A stretch of 64,000 nucleotides of DNA, taken from NCBI RefSeq assembly GCF_020171625.1, contig NZ_JAIUZY010000005.1:186001-250000 (forward strand), written 5' to 3'. The stretch is from Salipiger bermudensis. Lineage in GTDB: Bacteria; Pseudomonadota; Alphaproteobacteria; Rhodobacterales; Rhodobacteraceae. The translations under genes were made by a program, and so were the position numbers. Shown here piece after piece: positions 1-9,225 of the stretch. The notes under the pieces were generated by a model that saw only the letters and a list, made by a program, of their open reading frames with translations, was not told the origin of the DNA and ran no database searches. The first letter of the stretch is position 1, and each line of letters begins with the position of its first letter.

Positions 1-769
1 CGAGCGCGCGCGTGTCGGCGTCTTTCTCGACCGCTTGCGGCGCCGCAGTCGAGACCTTGGGGCGTTTCGGCTCTGACGCGGTGCGCACCAGAGCCTCTGC
101 CTGCCGAACGGACAGTTTCTTCGCCATGATCTCGCGCGCGATGGCGTCAGGGTTTTCCGCGGTCACCAGGGTGCGCGCGTGGCCGGCACTCAGATCTCCG
201 TTGCGCACGTAGTCCTGAACGCTGTCGGGCAGGTTCAACAGACGCAGAAGGTTCGCGATGTGGCTGCGGCTCTTGCCAAGCGCCTCGGCGATCTTCTCCT
301 GCGTGTGGCCAAAGCGGAACATCAGCGCCTTGTAGCCAGCCGCCTCTTCGATCGCGTTCAGATCGGCGCGCTGGATGTTCTCGATGATGGCGATCTCGAG
401 CGTTTCCTGATCGTCGAGCTCGCGCACGAGGACCGGAACCTCGTGCTGCTTGGCCATCTGCGCGGCGCGCCAGCGGCGTTCGCCGGCGACAATCTCGAAC
501 TTGCCCTCGGCGCCCGGTGCCGGGCGCACGATGATCGGCTGGATGATGCCCTTGGTCTTGATCGACTCGGACAGCTCATGCAGCTGTTCGGGGGTGAAAG
601 TTCTGCGGGGCTGGTCCTTGTTCGGGACCAGGCTTTCGATTGGGACCATGCGGTCCGGGGTCTTCGGCGTCATGCTTTCCTGCTCGCGGGCAGGTGCAAT
701 ATCGACATCCGACATCAGCGCGGACAACCCGCGCCCCAGACCCCGGCGTGCTTCCTTCTTCTCTGCCAT
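1..769 (-). CDS. parB: Chromosome-partitioning protein ParB (3' end outside window)
   Basis: ParB binds parS, loads as a CTP-dependent clamp and works with ParA to segregate newly replicated origins. Only the first 256 residues are visible because the gene runs off the left edge. Seen: a basic N-terminal segment (RRGLGRGLSALM, residues 8-19), the ParB nucleotide-binding fold with GERRWRA at 96-102 and ENIQRADL at 130-137, and a helix-turn-helix at about 156-178. The C-terminal dimerisation domain lies outside. The ATG at 769 is 25 bases after the parA stop on the same strand, so the two are surely co-transcribed. Its target sites are the parS sequences at 2170 and 4078. Confidence 0.96.
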   Translation of the reverse strand, partial: MAEKKEARRGLGRGLSALMSDVDIAPAREQESMTPKTPDRMVPIESLVPNKDQPRRTFTPEQLHELSESIKTKGIIQPIIVRPAPGAEGKFEIVAGERRWRAAQMAKQHEVPVLVRELDDQETLEIAIIENIQRADLNAIEEAAGYKALMFRFGHTQEKIAEALGKSRSHIANLLRLLNLPDSVQDYVRNGDLSAGHARTLVTAENPDAIAREIMAKKLSVRQAEALVRTASEPKRPKVSTAAPQAVEKDADTRAL

Positions 770-794
770 CTCTGCTCTTTCTTGTTTTCTGGTC

Positions 795-1604
795 TCAGGC
801 GGCGAGCCGCGCGTCCTTGCGCAGCAACTCGTCGGCAAGCTCTCGATAGGCGGCGGCGCCTTTCGATTGGCTGTCATAGGTGAGCACCGACATCGCGTAG
901 GACGGCGCCTCACTGACACGAACGTTGCGCGGAATAACGGTCGAAAACACCAGATCCCCGAGGTTGTCGCGCGCGTCATCCTCGACCTGCCGCGACAGGT
1001 TGTTGCGTGCGTCGTACATGGTGAGCAACACGCCTTCGATCCGAAGGTCGGGATTGGCGCTCTGGCGGATTTCGCGCACGGTCAGCATCAGTTGCGACAG
1101 ACCTTCCAGCGCGAAAAATTCGCTCTGCAGCGGGACGAGCACCGAATGCGCGGCCACCATGGCGTTGACCGTCAGCAGGTTGAGCGAGGGCGGGCAGTCG
1201 ATCAGGACGTAATCGAAGCCGAACTGCTCGATCTCGGGCTGGCGCAGGGCGCCGTGCAGGAGAAAGCTGCGCTTCTCATTCGATACAAGTTCGATATCCG
1301 CCGAGCTAAGATCGACCGTCGCCGGAATCAGGTGAAGATTTTCCTGATCCGTTGCGAGAATCGCGTCCTCGAGCGCGACATCATCGAGCAGAAGGTCGTA
1401 ACTGGTATACTGGCGATCGTCGGGCTCGATCCCGAGGCCGGTCGACGAGTTCCCCTGCGGATCAAGGTCAACCACCAGCACCCTTAGTCCCTTTTCCGCC
1501 AACGCGGCGCCAAGATTGATCGTCGTCGTGGTCTTTCCGACGCCGCCTTTCTGGTTGGCGATAGCGATGATCTTGGGGGCGCGGGGCCGCGACGGATCAG
1601 ACAT
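795..1604 (-). CDS. parA: Chromosome-partitioning ATPase ParA
   Basis: A 269-residue Walker-type ATPase that forms nucleoid-bound gradients and pulls ParB-parS complexes apart. Seen: the deviant Walker A KGGVGKTT at residues 19-26, a VDLDPQGN strand after it, and the DCPPSLNLLT switch region. Length and order are those of chromosomal ParA (Soj) proteins rather than longer plasmid forms with an N-terminal HTH. The ATG at 1604 overlaps the 3' end of rsmG by 8 bases, so it is translationally linked to the upstream tRNA/rRNA modification genes. parB follows 25 bases downstream. Confidence 0.97.
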   Translation of the reverse strand: MSDPSRPRAPKIIAIANQKGGVGKTTTTINLGAALAEKGLRVLVVDLDPQGNSSTGLGIEPDDRQYTSYDLLLDDVALEDAILATDQENLHLIPATVDLSSADIELVSNEKRSFLLHGALRQPEIEQFGFDYVLIDCPPSLNLLTVNAMVAAHSVLVPLQSEFFALEGLSQLMLTVREIRQSANPDLRIEGVLLTMYDARNNLSRQVEDDARDNLGDLVFSTVIPRNVRVSEAPSYAMSVLTYDSQSKGAAAYRELADELLRKDARLAA

Positions 1605-2220
1605 GTGTCAGCTCTCCGATGGTCAGGACGACTGCATTTGGATCTGTGATGCTTGTACGCTGTACGACGTGGAAGTTCCACGATTTCCGTGCCTCGGCGA
1701 CTTCATCTTGCCAAGTGGCGCCCTTCAGGAACACGCTCTGCCCGTCTGGTGCGAGGTGGCGCTTCGAAAAACTCAAAAGTTTGGGAAGATCCGCAAGGGC
1801 GCGTGCGCTCAGGATATCTGCCTCAAGAGGCGCAAGCTGCTCGATCCGCGCAACTTTTACGTCAGCGCTGACGCCGGTTTCGCGCAGAACGGAGCGGAGA
1901 AACACGGCTTTGCGCTGATCGGACTCGACCAGCGCAACCTTGAGCTTGGGTGCAAGTTCATGCGCGAGAATTGCCACCACGAGACCGGGAAAGCCGCCCC
2001 CTGCCCCGAGATCCGCCCAAAAGCCTTCATCTTTATTGCGAAGTTCGAACACCTGCGCGGAATCGATGATATGGCGGTTCCAGCCATCGGCCAGCGTGCT
2101 CTTCGCCACGAGGTTGATCTTCGGCGACCATTTCTCGAGCATCGACGCGAAGTGATGCAGCCGCTCTTGTGTTTCACGTGAAACATCGAGGCCCGGCAGG
2201 CGCGCATCAAGAAGGCTCAT
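1597..2220 (-). CDS. rsmG: 16S rRNA (guanine-527-N7)-methyltransferase RsmG
   Basis: Methylates N7 of G527 in 16S rRNA using S-adenosylmethionine; formerly called GidB. The 207-residue protein has the expected SAM-binding glycine loop ([10 protein letters not shown]) and the family N-terminus with a VSRET segment. That VSRET stretch is encoded by a perfect 16-bp parS palindrome (2170-2185), so the gene doubles as a centromere element. The ATG at 2220 overlaps the mnmG stop (ATGA arrangement), and the 3' end overlaps parA by 8 bases. The mnmG-rsmG-parA-parB order is the usual one near bacterial origins. Confidence 0.96.
   Translation of the reverse strand: MSLLDARLPGLDVSRETQERLHHFASMLEKWSPKINLVAKSTLADGWNRHIIDSAQVFELRNKDEGFWADLGAGGGFPGLVVAILAHELAPKLKVALVESDQRKAVFLRSVLRETGVSADVKVARIEQLAPLEADILSARALADLPKLLSFSKRHLAPDGQSVFLKGATWQDEVAEARKSWNFHVVQRTSITDPNAVVLTIGELTHV
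2170..2185. promoter_or_regulatory. parS site 1 (ParB-binding centromere)
   Basis: A perfect palindrome TGTTTCACGTGAAACA, identical to the widely conserved chromosomal parS consensus. It lies inside the 5' part of rsmG. Its companion lies 1.9 kb away at 4078, and the genes for its binding proteins are adjacent. Confidence 0.95.
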
Positions 2221-4085
2221 GCGGATTTCGCCTGACCATGACGACGAAGCCGAAGGAGCAGGAGCGACAGCGCGGCCGGCGTCATGCCATCGACCTTCGC
2301 CGCCTGGGCGAGGTTCTCGGGACGGGCGAGAGACAGCTTGTGCTTCAGTTCGTGCGAAAGCCCCTCGACGCCAGCGAAATCAAACCCATTCGGGATCGTC
2401 AGCGCCTCGTCACGGCGAAGCGCGTCGACATCCTTCTGCTGACGCGCGATGTAGTTGGCATAGAGTGCGTCGCGCTCGAGCTGCTGAGCAATCTCCGGCT
2501 CAACGGCATCAAATGCAGGTTCTCCCGCTGCGAGTGTCTTCAGTAAGACGTCCGGGAACGCGAGAAGTTGAAACCCGTTGCGCTTCTGACCATCCGAAGA
2601 GACCTGAATCCCCATCGGTGTCAACTCCTTGGGCGAGAACTGGCGCGATTCCAGAAGATCGCGACCGGCGGTCAGCTTCTCAAGCTTCTCAGTAAACGCA
2701 ACCCGACGCTCTTCCGAGACACACCCCAGTTCGATGGCGCGCGGCGTCAGGCGCTGGTCGGCGTTGTCGGCGCGCAGAGAGAGACGGAACTCCGCACGCG
2801 AGGTGAACATGCGATAGGGCTCGCTCACACCCCGCGTCGTCAGGTCATCGATCATCACACCAATATAGGATTCGGCGCGCCCGAAATGCACGCTCCCCTT
2901 CCCCAGAGACTCCATCGCGGCGTTCATACCGGCGACAAGACCCTGTGCCGCGGCTTCTTCGTAGCCCGTAGTGCCGTTGATCTGCCCCGCGAGAAAGAGC
3001 CCGCCGACATTGCGCACGGCAAGGCGGAGGTCGAGCGAGCGCGGATCGACGAAATCATACTCGATCGCGTAGCCCGGCTGCAGGATCTCGGCGCGCTCGA
3101 GACCGAAGATCGACCGCACGTAATCGAGCTGCACCTCTTCCGGAAGCGACGTGGAAATGCCGTTCGGGTAGATGGTGTGATCGTCCAGGCCCTCGGGCTC
3201 GAGAAAGATCTGATGAGAGGTTTTGTCGGCAAACCGAACGACCTTGTCCTCGATCGACGGGCAATACCTAGGGCCGACCCCCTCGATATGACCGCCATAC
3301 ATCGCGGAACGGTCGAGATTATCTCGAATGATCGCGTGCGTACGTTCGTTGGTATGGGTGATGCCACAGCTGATCTGGCGCGCGGCCGGGGCCTTGGACA
3401 GGAACGAGAACAGCACCGGGTCTTCGTCGCCCGGCTGTTCTTCAAGCTCCGTCCAGTCGACCGTGCGGCCATCCAGACGCGGCGGCGTGCCGGTTTTGAG
3501 ACGTCCGAGTTCAAGACCGAAATGGTCGATGCGCTCCGCAAGCCTGACGGACGGGCGATCCCCCATCCGTCCGCCGGGGCGGCGTTTGTCGCCGATATGA
3601 ATCACGCCACGCAGGAAGGTGCCGGTGGTCAACACCACGGCACCGCAGCGAAGCTCTGAGCCATCTTCGAGCACCACGCCCTCGACCGTATCGCCGGACA
3701 TCATCAGGTCGACGACTTCCCCGGCGATGATGCTGAGATTCGGAGTTGCTTTCATCTCGCGCAGCATCGCTTCGCGATAGAGTTTGCGATCTGCCTGGGC
3801 GCGGGGGCCCTGTACCGCGGGCCCCTTACGGCGATTCAAAAGGCGGTACTGGATGCCCGCTTGATCCGCGGCACGGCCCATGACCCCGTCGAGCGCATCG
3901 ATTTCGCGAACGAGATGCCCCTTCCCAAGCCCGCCGATTGCCGGGTTGCAGGACATCACGCCGATCCCTGCCTCGGTCAGCGTGACCAGTGCGGTTTTGG
4001 CGCCCATGCGCGCAGAGGCCGAAGCGGCATCCGCCCCAGCATGTCCGCCGCCCACGACGACAACGTCGAAATCACGATGTTTCAC
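2217..4085 (-). CDS. mnmG: tRNA uridine-5-carboxymethylaminomethyl modification enzyme MnmG
   Basis: FAD-dependent partner of MnmE that makes the cmnm5 modification at wobble uridine 34 of certain tRNAs. Seen: the N-terminal dinucleotide fold [10 protein letters not shown], the conserved [22 protein letters not shown] region, and a [10 protein letters not shown] segment near the end of the FAD domain. I choose the GTG at 4085 (MKHRDFD start, 622 residues): it lies 8 bases after an AGGAG at 4094-4098. An in-frame GTG at 4094 would overlap that Shine-Dalgarno. The whole space between Shine-Dalgarno and start codon is filled by parS site 2. The gene starts just after the mnmE stop and its own stop overlaps the rsmG start. 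Confidence 0.95.
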   Translation of the reverse strand: MKHRDFDVVVVGGGHAGADAASASARMGAKTALVTLTEAGIGVMSCNPAIGGLGKGHLVREIDALDGVMGRAADQAGIQYRLLNRRKGPAVQGPRAQADRKLYREAMLREMKATPNLSIIAGEVVDLMMSGDTVEGVVLEDGSELRCGAVVLTTGTFLRGVIHIGDKRRPGGRMGDRPSVRLAERIDHFGLELGRLKTGTPPRLDGRTVDWTELEEQPGDEDPVLFSFLSKAPAARQISCGITHTNERTHAIIRDNLDRSAMYGGHIEGVGPRYCPSIEDKVVRFADKTSHQIFLEPEGLDDHTIYPNGISTSLPEEVQLDYVRSIFGLERAEILQPGYAIEYDFVDPRSLDLRLAVRNVGGLFLAGQINGTTGYEEAAAQGLVAGMNAAMESLGKGSVHFGRAESYIGVMIDDLTTRGVSEPYRMFTSRAEFRLSLRADNADQRLTPRAIELGCVSEERRVAFTEKLEKLTAGRDLLESRQFSPKELTPMGIQVSSDGQKRNGFQLLAFPDVLLKTLAAGEPAFDAVEPEIAQQLERDALYANYIARQQKDVDALRRDEALTIPNGFDFAGVEGLSHELKHKLSLARPENLAQAAKVDGMTPAALSLLLLRLRRHGQAKSA

Positions 4086-4093
4086 GTGAAACA
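4078..4093. promoter_or_regulatory. parS site 2, in the translation initiation region of mnmG
   Basis: A second perfect TGTTTCACGTGAAACA palindrome. It covers the spacer between the mnmG Shine-Dalgarno (AGGAG, minus strand, 4094-4098) and reaches into codons 1-3 of mnmG (GTG at 4085). The site is therefore constrained both as a ParB target and as a ribosome-binding region. Confidence 0.94.
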
Positions 4094-4097
4094 CTCC

Positions 4098-5381
4098 TCA
4101 CTTACCGATGCAGAAGCTTGAGAAAATCTCGTCTAGCAGATTCTCAACATCGATGCGACCGATCAAAAGTTCGAGCGCGCGGATTGCCGCCCGGATTTCC
4201 TCTGCCGCCAGATCGTAGCTGTCAGGACCGCGCACCAAAAGTGAATTCGCCTCGTCGAGCGCTATCCGGCCCTCAAGAAACGCAACCCGATGTCGTTCCC
4301 GCGTGGCAAGGCCCGCGGCCTGTACCTTTTCGGAAAGGTGCGCGCCAATCTGGGCAATCAGATCATCAAGCCCCTGCCCGGTCTTGGCCGAGATTCCACC
4401 GGCCTCGCCGGACATGTCCGCCTTCGAGCGCAGCACGATGTCACCGTCCAACGCTTCGAAATCCGGCATCCCGCGTTCATCGCTCAGGATCACGCGAAGG
4501 TCAGAGGTCATTGCGCGATCCCGCGCCCGCGCGATGCCGATTTGTTCGACCGGATCCTGCGTTTCGCGCAGCCCCGCCGTATCCAAGAGGGTCACCGGCA
4601 GCCCGGCAATGTCCATACGCACCTCGATCACGTCGCGCGTGGTGCCTGCGACCTCGGAGGTGATTGCCGCGTCGCGACCAGCCAAGGCATTGAGCAGGCT
4701 AGACTTTCCGACGTTCGGCGCGCCCACGATCGCAACTTCAAAGCCGGTACGAATACGCTCTGCGCCGTCCATGCCGCGAATCTCGCGATCCAGTCCGACG
4801 ATCACGCTCTGCAGGACCTCCTGCACCTCGCCAGAAACGTCGACTGGCACCTCTTCGTCTGCAAAATCGATGGTGACCTCGAGCAAAGAGGCCGCGTGAA
4901 CGAGATCGCGACGCCACGCCTCGACGCGCTCGCCCAGAGCACCGGCGAAAACGCGCAGCGCCTGGATCCGCTGGCTCTCGGTCTCGGACTCGATGAGATC
5001 CGCCAGAGCTTCAACCTGGGTGAGATCGAGGCGATCATTTTCAAGCGCGCGGCGGGTGAATTCGCCGGCCTCCGCCATGCGCAGGCCATCCATGTCTTCA
5101 AGCTCCCGCAACACCGCGCGTTGAATAGCGACGCTGCCGTGAACATGGAACTCGGCGACCGCCTCGCCGGTGAAGCTTGCGCCCTTGGCAAACAGCAGAA
5201 CCAGCGCCTCGTCGAGCACCTGACCCGCTCGGTCCTTCAACCGACGCAGAACCGCTTCGCGCGGTTTCGGCAACGCCCCCGCCAATTGCTCCGCAGCCGC
5301 CCAGGCGGACGGGCCGGAAACGCGGATGACCGCTACGCCGGCTTTCCCTGGCGCACTTGCAAGCGCAAAAATGGTGTCCAA
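4098..5381 (-). CDS. mnmE: tRNA modification GTPase MnmE
   Basis: Potassium-activated GTPase that with MnmG modifies wobble U34 in tRNA. The 427-residue protein has the N-terminal formyl-tetrahydrofolate-binding domain (about 1-115), a helical domain, and an inserted G domain with G1 GAPNVGKS at 220-227, the AGTTRD loop (245-250), DTAG at 267-270 and SAKTG at 331-335. It ends in the catalytic FCIGK motif. One oddity: the G4 base-recognition motif, normally NKxD, reads SKAD at 319-322, with a Ser codon (TCG) replacing Asn. The gene lies 19 bases downstream of rho and its stop overlaps the mnmG Shine-Dalgarno. Confidence 0.96.
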   Translation of the reverse strand: MDTIFALASAPGKAGVAVIRVSGPSAWAAAEQLAGALPKPREAVLRRLKDRAGQVLDEALVLLFAKGASFTGEAVAEFHVHGSVAIQRAVLRELEDMDGLRMAEAGEFTRRALENDRLDLTQVEALADLIESETESQRIQALRVFAGALGERVEAWRRDLVHAASLLEVTIDFADEEVPVDVSGEVQEVLQSVIVGLDREIRGMDGAERIRTGFEVAIVGAPNVGKSSLLNALAGRDAAITSEVAGTTRDVIEVRMDIAGLPVTLLDTAGLRETQDPVEQIGIARARDRAMTSDLRVILSDERGMPDFEALDGDIVLRSKADMSGEAGGISAKTGQGLDDLIAQIGAHLSEKVQAAGLATRERHRVAFLEGRIALDEANSLLVRGPDSYDLAAEEIRAAIRALELLIGRIDVENLLDEIFSSFCIGK

Positions 5382-5400
5382 ACCTGCCTCCCGGCCGGCA

Positions 5401-6672
5401 TCAGCTGTTCATCGAGTCGAAGAATTCCGAGTTCGTCTTGGTCTGCTTGAGTTTCGACAGCAGGAATTCGATGGCGTCGGTGGTGCCCATCGGGTTGAGG
5501 ATCCGACGCAGCACGAAGGTTTTCTGCAGATCGACCTTGTCGATGAGCAGATCCTCTTTCCGGGTGCCCGACTTAAGAATGTCGATCGCCGGGAACACCC
5601 GCTTGTCCGAGATCTTGCGATCCAGAACGACCTCGGAGTTGCCCGTGCCCTTGAATTCTTCGAAGATCACCTCGTCCATGCGGCTGCCGGTGTCGATCAG
5701 CGCGGTCGCGATGATGGTGAGCGAGCCACCTTCCTCGATGTTCCGTGCCGCACCGAAGAACCGCTTCGGCCGCTGCAGCGCGTTCGCGTCGACACCACCG
5801 GTCAGAACCTTGCCCGACGACGGCACGACAGTGTTGAACGCGCGGCCAAGTCTTGTGATCGAATCGAGAAGGATCACAACATCTCGCTTGTGTTCGACCA
5901 GGCGCTTGGCTTTTTCGATGACCATTTCCGACACCGCCACGTGGCGCGTCGCCGGTTCATCGAAGGTCGAGGAGACCACTTCGCCCTTCACGGACCGTTG
6001 CATGTCGGTGACTTCCTCGGGGCGTTCGTCGATCAGCAGGACGATCAGGAAACACTCGGGGTGGTTTCTCTCGATCGAAGTGGCGATATTCTGCAGCAGA
6101 ACCGTCTTACCGGTCCGCGGCGGCGCCACGATCAGCGAGCGCTGCCCCTTCCCGATCGGGCACACGAGGTCGATGATCCGGGCGGAGCGATCCTTGATGG
6201 TCGGATCCTCGATCTCGAGCTTCAGGCGCTCGTCGGGATAGAGCGGCGTGAGGTTGTCGAAGGCGACCTTGTGGCGGGCGCGCTCGGGATCTTCGAAGTT
6301 GATCTTCGAGACATCGACCAGCGCGAAATAGCGTTCTTCGTTGTCGGGCGCGCGGATTTCGCCTTCGATGGTGTCACCGGTGCGCAGCGAATACTTCCGG
6401 ATCATCTCGGGCGACACGTAGATGTCGTCTGGACCGGGGAGATAGTTCGCTTCCGGGGAGCGCAGGAAGCCGAAACCGTCCTGGAGAACCTCGAGAACGC
6501 CGTCACCGCAGACTTCCCAGCCTTCATCTGCCCGCTCGCGCAGGATCTGGAACATCATCTCGCCCTTGCGCATGGTCGAGGCGTTCTCGATCTCGAGCTC
6601 TTCGGCCATCGAGAGCAGATCCTTGGGGCTCTGCGCCTTCAGGTCAGAGAGGTTGAGCGTTTCGCTGCTCAT
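5401..6672 (-). CDS. rho: Transcription termination factor Rho
   Basis: Hexameric RNA-dependent helicase that ends transcription of untranslated RNA. From the ATG at 6672 the protein is 423 residues and begins [13 protein letters not shown] longer in-frame reading exists upstream, but this ATG has AAGG 7 bases before it and gives the usual N-terminus. Seen: the N-terminal helical and cold-shock-like RNA-binding domain ([19 protein letters not shown], about 66-83), Walker A at about 184-191 (PPRTGKTV), and the [12 protein letters not shown] catalytic segment. It is the first gene of the leftward run from the proposed origin and probably carries that run's promoter upstream. Confidence 0.97.
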   Translation of the reverse strand: MSSETLNLSDLKAQSPKDLLSMAEELEIENASTMRKGEMMFQILRERADEGWEVCGDGVLEVLQDGFGFLRSPEANYLPGPDDIYVSPEMIRKYSLRTGDTIEGEIRAPDNEERYFALVDVSKINFEDPERARHKVAFDNLTPLYPDERLKLEIEDPTIKDRSARIIDLVCPIGKGQRSLIVAPPRTGKTVLLQNIATSIERNHPECFLIVLLIDERPEEVTDMQRSVKGEVVSSTFDEPATRHVAVSEMVIEKAKRLVEHKRDVVILLDSITRLGRAFNTVVPSSGKVLTGGVDANALQRPKRFFGAARNIEEGGSLTIIATALIDTGSRMDEVIFEEFKGTGNSEVVLDRKISDKRVFPAIDILKSGTRKEDLLIDKVDLQKTFVLRRILNPMGTTDAIEFLLSKLKQTKTNSEFFDSMNS

Positions 6673-6783
6673 GCTGAATCCTTTCGGGCCGTGCGTGGTC
6701 GTCGGCCTCAAAACTGTCTTTGGCTGGGAAGTGATCAGCCCGAACGGGCGTCGGAGTCGGATTTAGTCATCACGGCGCGATGA

Positions 6784-7208
6784 GTCAATCTTGCTGAGAG
6801 ATCGCGGGTCCGGAGGCGGGGCCTCCCTTATCTCAAGAAAGAAAGAGAAAGGATGATTTTGGTTTAGGCCCCCTCGAGTCCGGTGGATTATTGAGTTCTC
6901 TCAGAGTTTTCCCGGTTCGCACAGCCTGTGGATAAGATTGTGGGACTATTTTGGTCTAAGTAGAAATTAACCGGAATTATCGTTCGTAAACATGGGCTTG
7001 AATGAAACATACAGTCGTGGGACAACTTCTGTAAAGGCGGGGGAGCGTCGGGGCCATCCCCAGTGGGGAGTTATCCATGCCCACAGACTCAGGAATCACC
7101 CCGGCGCGCCGTGAAACGCCCGAGTTTTCCCCGTGCTTGCATGTCTGAGCGATTTTCCTCAGAACCATCCCCCGACAAGACCCCAAAGATCTCGACAGGT
7201 TTTTCCAC
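6784..7208. other. Candidate chromosomal replication origin (oriC)
   Basis: Non-coding gap between the diverging rho and maf genes. It holds a perfect DnaA box on the minus strand at 6927-6935, a 7-of-9 match at 6882-6890 (minus) and 7071-7079 (plus), and an 8-of-9 match TTTTCCACA at 7201-7209 touching the maf start. A purine tract lies at about 6834-6853 and AT-rich stretches run to about 6990, in DNA otherwise rich in GC. GANTC sites occur at 6754, 6782, 6876, 7086 and 7211. Genes on both sides read away from the gap, and parS sites are 2.7 and 4.6 kb away. From memory, the origin of Caulobacter lies upstream of the same maf-aroE-coaE-dnaQ-secB gene run. I see no open reading frame of merit here. 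Confidence 0.75.
6927..6935 (-). promoter_or_regulatory. Perfect DnaA box
   Basis: TTATCCACA on the minus strand (TGTGGATAA on plus), exactly the high-affinity DnaA consensus. It lies in the middle of the rho-maf gap and is the strongest single element supporting an origin there. Confidence 0.85.
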
Positions 7209-7808
7209 ATGACTCTGCCGTTCATCCTGGCCTCCGGGTCCGAAATCCGGGCCGAGCTGCTTCGGAAAGCGGCGGTTCCGCACCGAATCGAGCCCGCGCG
7301 AGTCGATGAATCCGCCATCCGCGACTCACTGGAGGCCGAGGGGGCCTCTCCGCGCGATGTGGCGGACGCGCTGTCGGAGTATAAGGCGCGTCGCGTGTCT
7401 CAGAAGAACCCCGGCGCCTTCGTTCTGGGCTGCGATCAGGTCCTCGCGCTCGGAAAAGAGGTGTTCGCCAAGCCCGAAACGCCTCAGGCGTGCCGAGACC
7501 AGCTGATCCGGCTGCGCGGCGAACGGCATCACCTCTATTCCGGCGCCGTGATCTATCAGGATGGCGAGCCGGTCTGGCGTCATGTGGGGGTCGCGCGGCT
7601 GGTGATGCGCGACTTTTCGGATGCCTATCTCGACGATTACATCGCCCGGAACTGGGAGAGCGTTCGCCACTCGGTCGGCGGCTACAAGCTCGAGGAAGAA
7701 GGCGTGCGCCTCTTCGCCCGCATCGAGGGCGATCATTTCACCATTCTCGGGCTGCCCCTGCTCGAACTTATCGCCTTTCTGCAGGTCCGGGAGATCATCG
7801 CCGCATGA
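7209..7808 (+). CDS. maf: Maf-family nucleoside triphosphate pyrophosphatase
   Basis: House-cleaning enzyme that hydrolyses non-canonical or surplus nucleoside triphosphates to monophosphates. The 199-residue protein has the family N-terminus ILASGSEIRAELL, an LGCDQV motif, and the SVGGYKLEEEGVRLF segment of the C-terminal half. The ATG at 7209 sits immediately next to a DnaA-box-like TTTTCCACA, so its promoter must lie in the candidate origin. Its TGA overlaps the aroE ATG. It is the first gene of the rightward run. Confidence 0.92.
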   Translation: MTLPFILASGSEIRAELLRKAAVPHRIEPARVDESAIRDSLEAEGASPRDVADALSEYKARRVSQKNPGAFVLGCDQVLALGKEVFAKPETPQACRDQLIRLRGERHHLYSGAVIYQDGEPVWRHVGVARLVMRDFSDAYLDDYIARNWESVRHSVGGYKLEEEGVRLFARIEGDHFTILGLPLLELIAFLQVREIIAA

Positions 7809-8635
7809 CCGACACGCGAATTCCACTGGCCGGGGTCATCGGACACCCGGTCGCGCATTCCCGCTCGCCGCTGCTGCATGGCCACTGGCTCAGGACATAT
7901 GGGCTTCGCGGGCATTATATTCCGATGGACATCGCGCCCGAAAAGCTCGAGGCCGCGTTCCGCACCCTGCCCGATCTGGGCTTCGTCGGCGTCAACGTCA
8001 CCATTCCGCATAAGGAAAAGGTGATGGAGATCGCGGACCTGGTCTCGGACCGGGCGACGCTGATCGGTGCGGCGAACACCATCATCTTCCGCAAGGACGG
8101 CAAGATCCACGCCGACAACACCGACGGCTACGGCTTCATCGAGAACCTGCGCCAGGGTGCACCCGAATGGGATCCGACGGCGGGCCCGGCGATGGTTTTG
8201 GGCGCCGGCGGGGCCGCGCGGGCGGTGATCGCCTCGCTGCTCGAGGTCGGCGTGCCCGAAATCCGCATCTCGAACCGCACCCGCGACCGTGCCGAGCAAC
8301 TGCGCGAGGACTTCGGCGCGCGCATCCGCGTCGTCGAATGGGTGCAGGCGGGAAATGCGATGGCGGACGCGGCGCTCGTGGTGAACTCCACCTCGCTCGG
8401 CATGGTCGGCAAGCCCGAGCTGCGCGTGCCGCTCGACGGGCTTCGCGCGGGAACGGTGGTGACGGATCTGGTCTACGCCCCGCTCGAGACGCGGCTTCTG
8501 AAGGTCGCGCGCGCGCAGGGCTGCACCTGCGTCGACGGTCTGGGGATGCTGATCCATCAGGCGGTGCCCGGTTTCGAGCGCTGGTTCGGTCAGCGCCCCG
8601 CGGTCGACGACGCGACCCGCGCGGCGATCCTGTGA
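7805..8635 (+). CDS. aroE: Shikimate dehydrogenase (NADP+)
   Basis: Reduces 3-dehydroshikimate to shikimate in aromatic amino acid synthesis. The 276-residue protein has SRSP (19-22) and NVTIPHK (64-70) with the catalytic Lys70, NTDG (105-108) with the Asp partner, and the NADP loop GAGGAAR (133-139). The ATG at 7805 overlaps the maf stop by 4 bases and the stop overlaps the coaE start, so maf-aroE-coaE-dnaQ is one tightly packed operon. Confidence 0.96.
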   Translation: MTDTRIPLAGVIGHPVAHSRSPLLHGHWLRTYGLRGHYIPMDIAPEKLEAAFRTLPDLGFVGVNVTIPHKEKVMEIADLVSDRATLIGAANTIIFRKDGKIHADNTDGYGFIENLRQGAPEWDPTAGPAMVLGAGGAARAVIASLLEVGVPEIRISNRTRDRAEQLREDFGARIRVVEWVQAGNAMADAALVVNSTSLGMVGKPELRVPLDGLRAGTVVTDLVYAPLETRLLKVARAQGCTCVDGLGMLIHQAVPGFERWFGQRPAVDDATRAAIL

Positions 8636-9225
8636 TGCGCTTCATTCTCGGCCTCACCGGCTCGATCGGCATGGGGAAATCGACCACGGCGGGCTTTTTC
8701 GCCGAGCAGGGCTGCGCCGTGTGGGATGCGGACGCGGCGGTGCATCGGCTTTATTCCGGAGGCGGCGCCGCGGTCGCGCCGATGCAGGACGTTTTTCCCG
8801 GCGCGATCGAGGACGGCGCGATCTCGCGCGCGCGTCTTCGCGAGATCATCGCGGATGATCCGACCGCCCTGCCCCGGATCGAGTCCATCGTGCACCCGCT
8901 GGTGCAGAAAGACCGCGCCGATTTCATCGCCGCGCATCCCGACCGGATCGTCGTGCTCGACGTGCCGCTGCTTTTCGAGACCGGCGGCGAGGCCGAGATG
9001 GATGCGGTGGCGTGCGTGTCGATCCCGCCCGAGCTGCAACGCGCGCGGGTTCTGGCGCGCGGCAGCATGAACGCCGAGGATCTCGAGCGGATCCTCGCGC
9101 GGCAGATGCCCAACGATGAAAAATGTGCCCGGGCGGATTATGTCATCGAAACCGACACGCTTGAGCACGCCGAGGCTCAGGTGCAGGCTGTGATGCAGGA
9201 TATCGAAAGGCGCCGACATGCGTGA
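8635..9225 (+). CDS. coaE: Dephospho-CoA kinase
   Basis: Last step of coenzyme A synthesis: phosphorylates the ribose 3'-OH of dephospho-CoA with ATP. The 196-residue protein opens with the P-loop GSIGMGKST (9-17), followed by [11 protein letters not shown] and the DVPLLFETG segment of the CoA-binding lid region. The ATG at 8635 shares its first base with the aroE TGA. The 3' end overlaps dnaQ by 8 bases. Confidence 0.95.
   Translation: MRFILGLTGSIGMGKSTTAGFFAEQGCAVWDADAAVHRLYSGGGAAVAPMQDVFPGAIEDGAISRARLREIIADDPTALPRIESIVHPLVQKDRADFIAAHPDRIVVLDVPLLFETGGEAEMDAVACVSIPPELQRARVLARGSMNAEDLERILARQMPNDEKCARADYVIETDTLEHAEAQVQAVMQDIERRRHA

Noticed and set aside
2568-3659. A long open frame on the plus strand opposite mnmG
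   Set aside because: Antisense shadow; the mnmG frame has all family motifs.
6961-6990. A CtrA site in the candidate oriC (TTAA at 6967)
   Set aside because: Only one half-site; the second position 7 bases away reads TATC, so it does not match.
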